Assembly (NCBI GenBank): GCA_019314005.1
Contig: JAFDAE010000005.1
Coordinates: forward strand, 1-44,684
Reading direction: 5' to 3'
Source of the DNA: Deltaproteobacteria bacterium
GTDB lineage: Bacteria; Desulfobacterota; Desulfobacteria; C00003060; C00003106
Length of the DNA: 44,684 nucleotides
Shown piece by piece: positions 42,163 through 44,684 of the stretch. The position numbers were made by a program, and so were the translations under genes. How positions within the stretch are numbered: position 1 is the stretch's first letter; every line of letters starts with the position of its first letter. A model generated the notes under the pieces. The model saw only the letters and a program-made list of their open reading frames with translations, did no database searches and had not been told where the DNA came from.

Positions 42163-42942
42163 TTACCATACACTTCGAACCTTAACGTTGCGTTTATGAA
42201 GGAAATCTTTGATTTCTTTGATTGTATACGTGCCATAGTGAACCATGGATGCGATCAGTCCGGCGTCTGCTTTTCCTCCTGTAAGGACATCACAGATATG
42301 TTCCGGGGTCCCTGCGCCACCTGAAGCAATCACAGGAATGGACACATGCTCTGAGATCATTCTGGTCAGGGTCATCTCATATCCCTCTTTTGTTCCGTCC
42401 GCGTCGATGGAGTTAAGGCAAATTTCGCCTGCGCCGAGTTCCTGGGCCTTGAGCGCCCAGGCAAGGGCGTCGATCCCCATATGGGTGCGACCGCCGTTGA
42501 TGACGATTTCATAGCCGGTAGGAATTCCCTCTGTTTTTTCAACCCGTTTTACATCCATCCCGAGAACGATACACTGGTTTCCAAACGCGCGGGCGCCCTC
42601 TGCTATGATCTGCGGCTTCTTTACAGCGGCGGAATTTATGCTGATCTTTTCAGCCCCCGCCAGAAGGACCTCCCTCATGTCCTCAACAGTCCTGATGCCC
42701 CCGCCTACTGAGAAGGGGATAAAGATAGTTTCGGCCACCCGACGAACTACGTCGATCATGATATTTCGTTTCTCATGAGAAGCAGTAATATCGTAGAATA
42801 CGATTTCATCGGCGCCGGCCTCGTAGTAGTGCTTTGCCATCTCCACGGGATCGCCGATGTCGACATTTTCCTTGAATTTTATTCCCTTTGTGGTTTTTCC
42901 TTCCCTGACATCCAGACAGGGGATAATGCGCTTACTCAGCAT
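42163..42942 (-). CDS. hisF: Imidazole glycerol phosphate synthase, cyclase subunit HisF
   Basis: 259 residues from the ATG at 42942, which gives the usual beginning [20 protein letters not shown]; an ATG at 42951 is three codons earlier. The (beta-alpha)8 barrel has Asp in CLDV (catalytic D11), [25 protein letters not shown] (phosphate site), [14 protein letters not shown] (second catalytic Asp) and [13 protein letters not shown]. It uses ammonia from HisH to convert PRFAR to IGP and AICAR. It overlaps the end of hisH by 11 bp, so the subunits are translationally coupled. Confidence 0.96.
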   Translation of the reverse strand: MLSKRIIPCLDVREGKTTKGIKFKENVDIGDPVEMAKHYYEAGADEIVFYDITASHEKRNIMIDVVRRVAETIFIPFSVGGGIRTVEDMREVLLAGAEKISINSAAVKKPQIIAEGARAFGNQCIVLGMDVKRVEKTEGIPTGYEIVINGGRTHMGIDALAWALKAQELGAGEICLNSIDADGTKEGYEMTLTRMISEHVSIPVIASGGAGTPEHICDVLTGGKADAGLIASMVHYGTYTIKEIKDFLHKRNVKVRSVW

Positions 42943-43570
42943 CTTTTCCATCCCAAAGACAGAAGTTTTTCAAAATGGCCAAACCCGGACGTCCGCTTTT
43001 TTCCGGATGGAACTGTGCCGCTATGATATTGTCGTGCCCTAAAATACTCGTGAAAGTCATTCCGTGAGAGGTGGTCCCGATCACGATATCATCGGATGCG
43101 GGCGCCGGATAATATGAATGGACAAAATAGAATTCGCTATCAGGTGAGATCCCTTTCAGTACGGGATGCGGCCTCTTGAGTGAGACCCGGTTCCACCCCA
43201 TATGGGGAACTTTAAGTCGCTCTCCGGTATCGGAAAGGAGCGGCTCGGGGAACCGTTTTACCTCGCCGCGTACCAGACCGAGGCAGGTGGTGTTAAACTC
43301 TTCGCTCTTTTCCAGAATGATCTGAGTCCCGAGGCAAATTCCCAAAAATGGGCGGCCTGATGCGTAAAATTCCTTTATGGTTTGGCCGAGTCCGGTATCC
43401 TTAAGGTCTTCCATGGCCTGTCCCGCCGACCCGACTCCGGGGAAGATGACCCGTTCAGCGGACAAAATATCTTCCACGTTGCGCGTGACCCGGCATTCAA
43501 ACCCGAGATGATTCACCGCGCGCACCACACTGGTAAGATTCCCGGCCTTATAGTCAATAATGGTGATCAT
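42932..43570 (-). CDS. hisH: Imidazole glycerol phosphate synthase, glutamine amidotransferase subunit HisH
   Basis: 212 residues from the ATG at 43570 ([20 protein letters not shown], the normal family start; an upstream ATG at 43612 is less likely). The class-I amidotransferase triad is present: Cys in FLGICLGTQ, His in [10 protein letters not shown] and the Glu two residues later. [10 protein letters not shown] is the oxyanion-region motif. It releases ammonia from glutamine for HisF. No other his genes are in the window. The long 43571-44023 gap upstream holds repeats only. Confidence 0.95.
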   Translation of the reverse strand: MITIIDYKAGNLTSVVRAVNHLGFECRVTRNVEDILSAERVIFPGVGSAGQAMEDLKDTGLGQTIKEFYASGRPFLGICLGTQIILEKSEEFNTTCLGLVRGEVKRFPEPLLSDTGERLKVPHMGWNRVSLKRPHPVLKGISPDSEFYFVHSYYPAPASDDIVIGTTSHGMTFTSILGHDNIIAAQFHPEKSGRPGLAILKNFCLWDGKDAE

Positions 43571-43676
43571 GTTTTTTGGGGTATCATTTTTTGAAAGATA
43601 GATCAAGATCATTGTGTTGGCACTGTGTTGATTACAGTTGACGATTTTTCGTGTTACTTATATTATTTATGTAATG

Positions 43677-43706
43677 GTTCACCGCGAAGACGGGAAGAAC
43701 GCAAAG
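43677..43706 (-). repeat. CTTTGCG...CGGTGAA dispersed motif
   Basis: GGTTCACCGCGAAGACGGGA followed by AGAACGCAAAGG is the inverse of the CTTTGCGCCTTTGCGGTGAA stretch at 1768-1787. Both are non-coding and probably belong to a short dispersed repeat common in related genomes. Confidence 0.35.
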
Positions 43707-43815
43707 GAAGAACTATTCGGCGCCTGAACGAAAACCCTTTTTTTGTCATTTCGACCAAAGGGAGAAATCTAAAAGTTTAAGTAACCTCAACCTTGCGAAC
43801 CTGTTTTGAACCGCA

Positions 43816-43898
43816 GAATATCGAACAAGGAATTATGAATGATGAAATAAATCATAAAGAACAAACCTTCGTAATTCGAAATTCCTTGTTCGATATTC
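43816..43898. repeat. 19-bp perfect inverted repeat with 45-bp spacer
   Basis: GAATATCGAACAAGGAATT (43816-43834) is exactly inverted at 43880-43898. No gene is visible in the 43571-44023 gap, which otherwise holds AT-rich DNA. It may be another small hairpin element or a structured leader of the CBS gene. Confidence 0.7.
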
Positions 43899-44023
43899 GA
43901 TATTCAAATAGTGCTCGCTCGACTCGGCAATATTTGACTCTTTCAACGAAAATAGCAAAATTTTCAAAGCGCTAAATTGTTACGAAGTTAGAAATATGGA
44001 CGCCAATTTTATGAGGGACCAAA

Positions 44024-44512
44024 ATGGTTGACATAGAAATGTTAAAAGAACTCGGCCATCTCGTGGTCGCCGATGTCATGGTCACTGAAGTGATTACTGT
44101 TGAACCTGAGGAGAGACTTGAAAATGTGCTCAAGATATTCAGGGACAAAAACTTCAAGGGTGTTCCCATTGTCAAAAATGGGCGGTTACTGGGAATGGCA
44201 TACGCGGTAGACCTTCTGAAGGTCTATTTCATGTACAAACGTGACATCCTCGATATCGTCGAAGCATGTACCTTTGCGAGCCTCATGGACACACAAGGGA
44301 CAGTGGATCGATATATGGATCGAAGACCTGTTACTGTGGTGCCTTCGGATCCTATCGTGGCTATTGCCAAGAAAATGGTAAAAACAGGGACATACACCTT
44401 TCCTGTTGTAAGGAAAGGCTCTGCTAAGTGGCGCGATAGCGGATTTTTTTTAGGCGTGGTTACTTTTTCAGACGTGATCCCCCTGATCTATCAGGCGGTG
44501 GTAAAGGACTAA
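44024..44512 (+). CDS. Tandem CBS-domain protein
   Basis: 162 residues. CBS 1 (about 12-70) has VADVMVTEVITVEPEERLEN and NFKGVPIVKNGRLLGMAYAV; CBS 2 (about 95-155) has VDRYMDRRPVTVVPSDPIVA and TYTFPVVRKGSAKWRD...FLGVVTFSDVI. Paired CBS domains bind adenosine nucleotides and control partner proteins. It lies 11 bp upstream of a CPA2 antiporter gene on the same strand, so it probably regulates that transporter. The ATG at 44024 has GAGGG nearby. Confidence 0.88.
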   Translation: MVDIEMLKELGHLVVADVMVTEVITVEPEERLENVLKIFRDKNFKGVPIVKNGRLLGMAYAVDLLKVYFMYKRDILDIVEACTFASLMDTQGTVDRYMDRRPVTVVPSDPIVAIAKKMVKTGTYTFPVVRKGSAKWRDSGFFLGVVTFSDVIPLIYQAVVKD

Positions 44513-44523
44513 AAACCCTCATT

Positions 44524-44684
44524 ATGTTTGATACGATTCTCGCTATATCATTACTCCTTTTTCTTGCGAAAGTAATAGGAGAACTTTTTGAGCGGATGAA
44601 GCAACCTGCCATCCTGGGCGAACTGGCCGCAGGTATCCTTCTCGGTGTTCATCTGCTCGGGCCCTTTCTCTTTTCAAGGCCTCT
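44524..44684 (+). CDS. CPA2 cation:proton antiporter, N-terminal part (cut by window end)
   Basis: An open frame from the ATG at 44524 to the end of the window: FDTILAISLLLFLAKVIGEL, FERMKQPAILGELAAGILLG, VHLLGPFLF. This is the first helix and the conserved P-A-I-LGELxAGILLG segment of the Na+/H+ exchanger fold, as in Kef- and NapA-type antiporters. It follows the CBS gene by 11 bp. Nothing can be said about the C-terminal domains. Confidence 0.85.
   Translation, partial: MFDTILAISLLLFLAKVIGELFERMKQPAILGELAAGILLGVHLLGPFLFSRP

Overview
The window reads as a chromosomal segment of a strictly anaerobic bacterium, most likely a member of the former Deltaproteobacteria (Desulfobacterota; Syntrophales or Desulfobacterales type). 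The lineage is an inference from gene content: desulfoferrodoxin, rubrerythrin, a small sulfite-reductase-like hemoprotein, multiheme c-type cytochromes, a 2-oxoacid:ferredoxin oxidoreductase, an AmrS-type radical SAM enzyme, several PAS-rich signalling proteins and many small intergenic repeat elements. I found no rRNA, tRNA, CRISPR array or intact transposase.

Layout. 1-7.6 kb: a broken CGGC-domain gene, a GH57 glycoside hydrolase, a small Cys protein, a thioredoxin/HEAT protein, a PIN-PhoH ATPase, a two-helix membrane protein, a protein resembling the SidJ pseudokinase family, TrmO and ArfB. 7.7-14.2 kb: a secreted cyclophilin, an old-yellow-enzyme/FAD oxidoreductase, a gene broken in an 11-T run, a remnant of an M50 protease, and a two-component pair (PAS kinase plus REC-GGDEF regulator). 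14.2-23 kb, all on the minus strand: DUF2784 protein, secreted lipase-like hydrolase, CPA2 antiporter lying between 28-bp direct repeats, a Cys-cluster protein, two overlapping radical SAM genes, a PilZ protein and CstA.

23-34.8 kb, all on the minus strand, is a redox and oxygen-defence block: CBM48 protein, frameshifted wrbA, lactate dehydrogenase, DUF4079 membrane protein with a cytochrome remnant, korB/korA, zinc-ribbon, ferritin-like and rubredoxin-like small proteins, a pentaheme cytochrome, small siroheme protein, desulfoferrodoxin, rubrerythrin and a tetraheme cytochrome. Together these could feed electrons from 2-oxoacid or lactate oxidation to low-potential carriers and then to superoxide and peroxide reduction. 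35-41.4 kb, plus strand: two family-4 glycosyltransferases, a PAS-PAS-LuxR regulator and a MEDS-PAS hybrid histidine kinase. 41.4-43.6 kb: pyrF, hisF and hisH. 44.0 kb to the end: a CBS-domain protein followed by the start of another CPA2 antiporter.

The most notable content is (i) the isolated SidJ-like pseudokinase; (ii) at least three families of small non-coding inverted-repeat elements that separate korA from korB and supply stop codons to neighbouring genes; (iii) the 28-bp repeats around the antiporter gene, whose conceptual removal restores a GTGA-coupled gene pair; and (iv) several genes in decay (CGGC gene, wrbA, M50 fragment, cytochrome fragment, 11-T gene). All functional calls come from reading motifs by eye and from family knowledge; no database search was possible.
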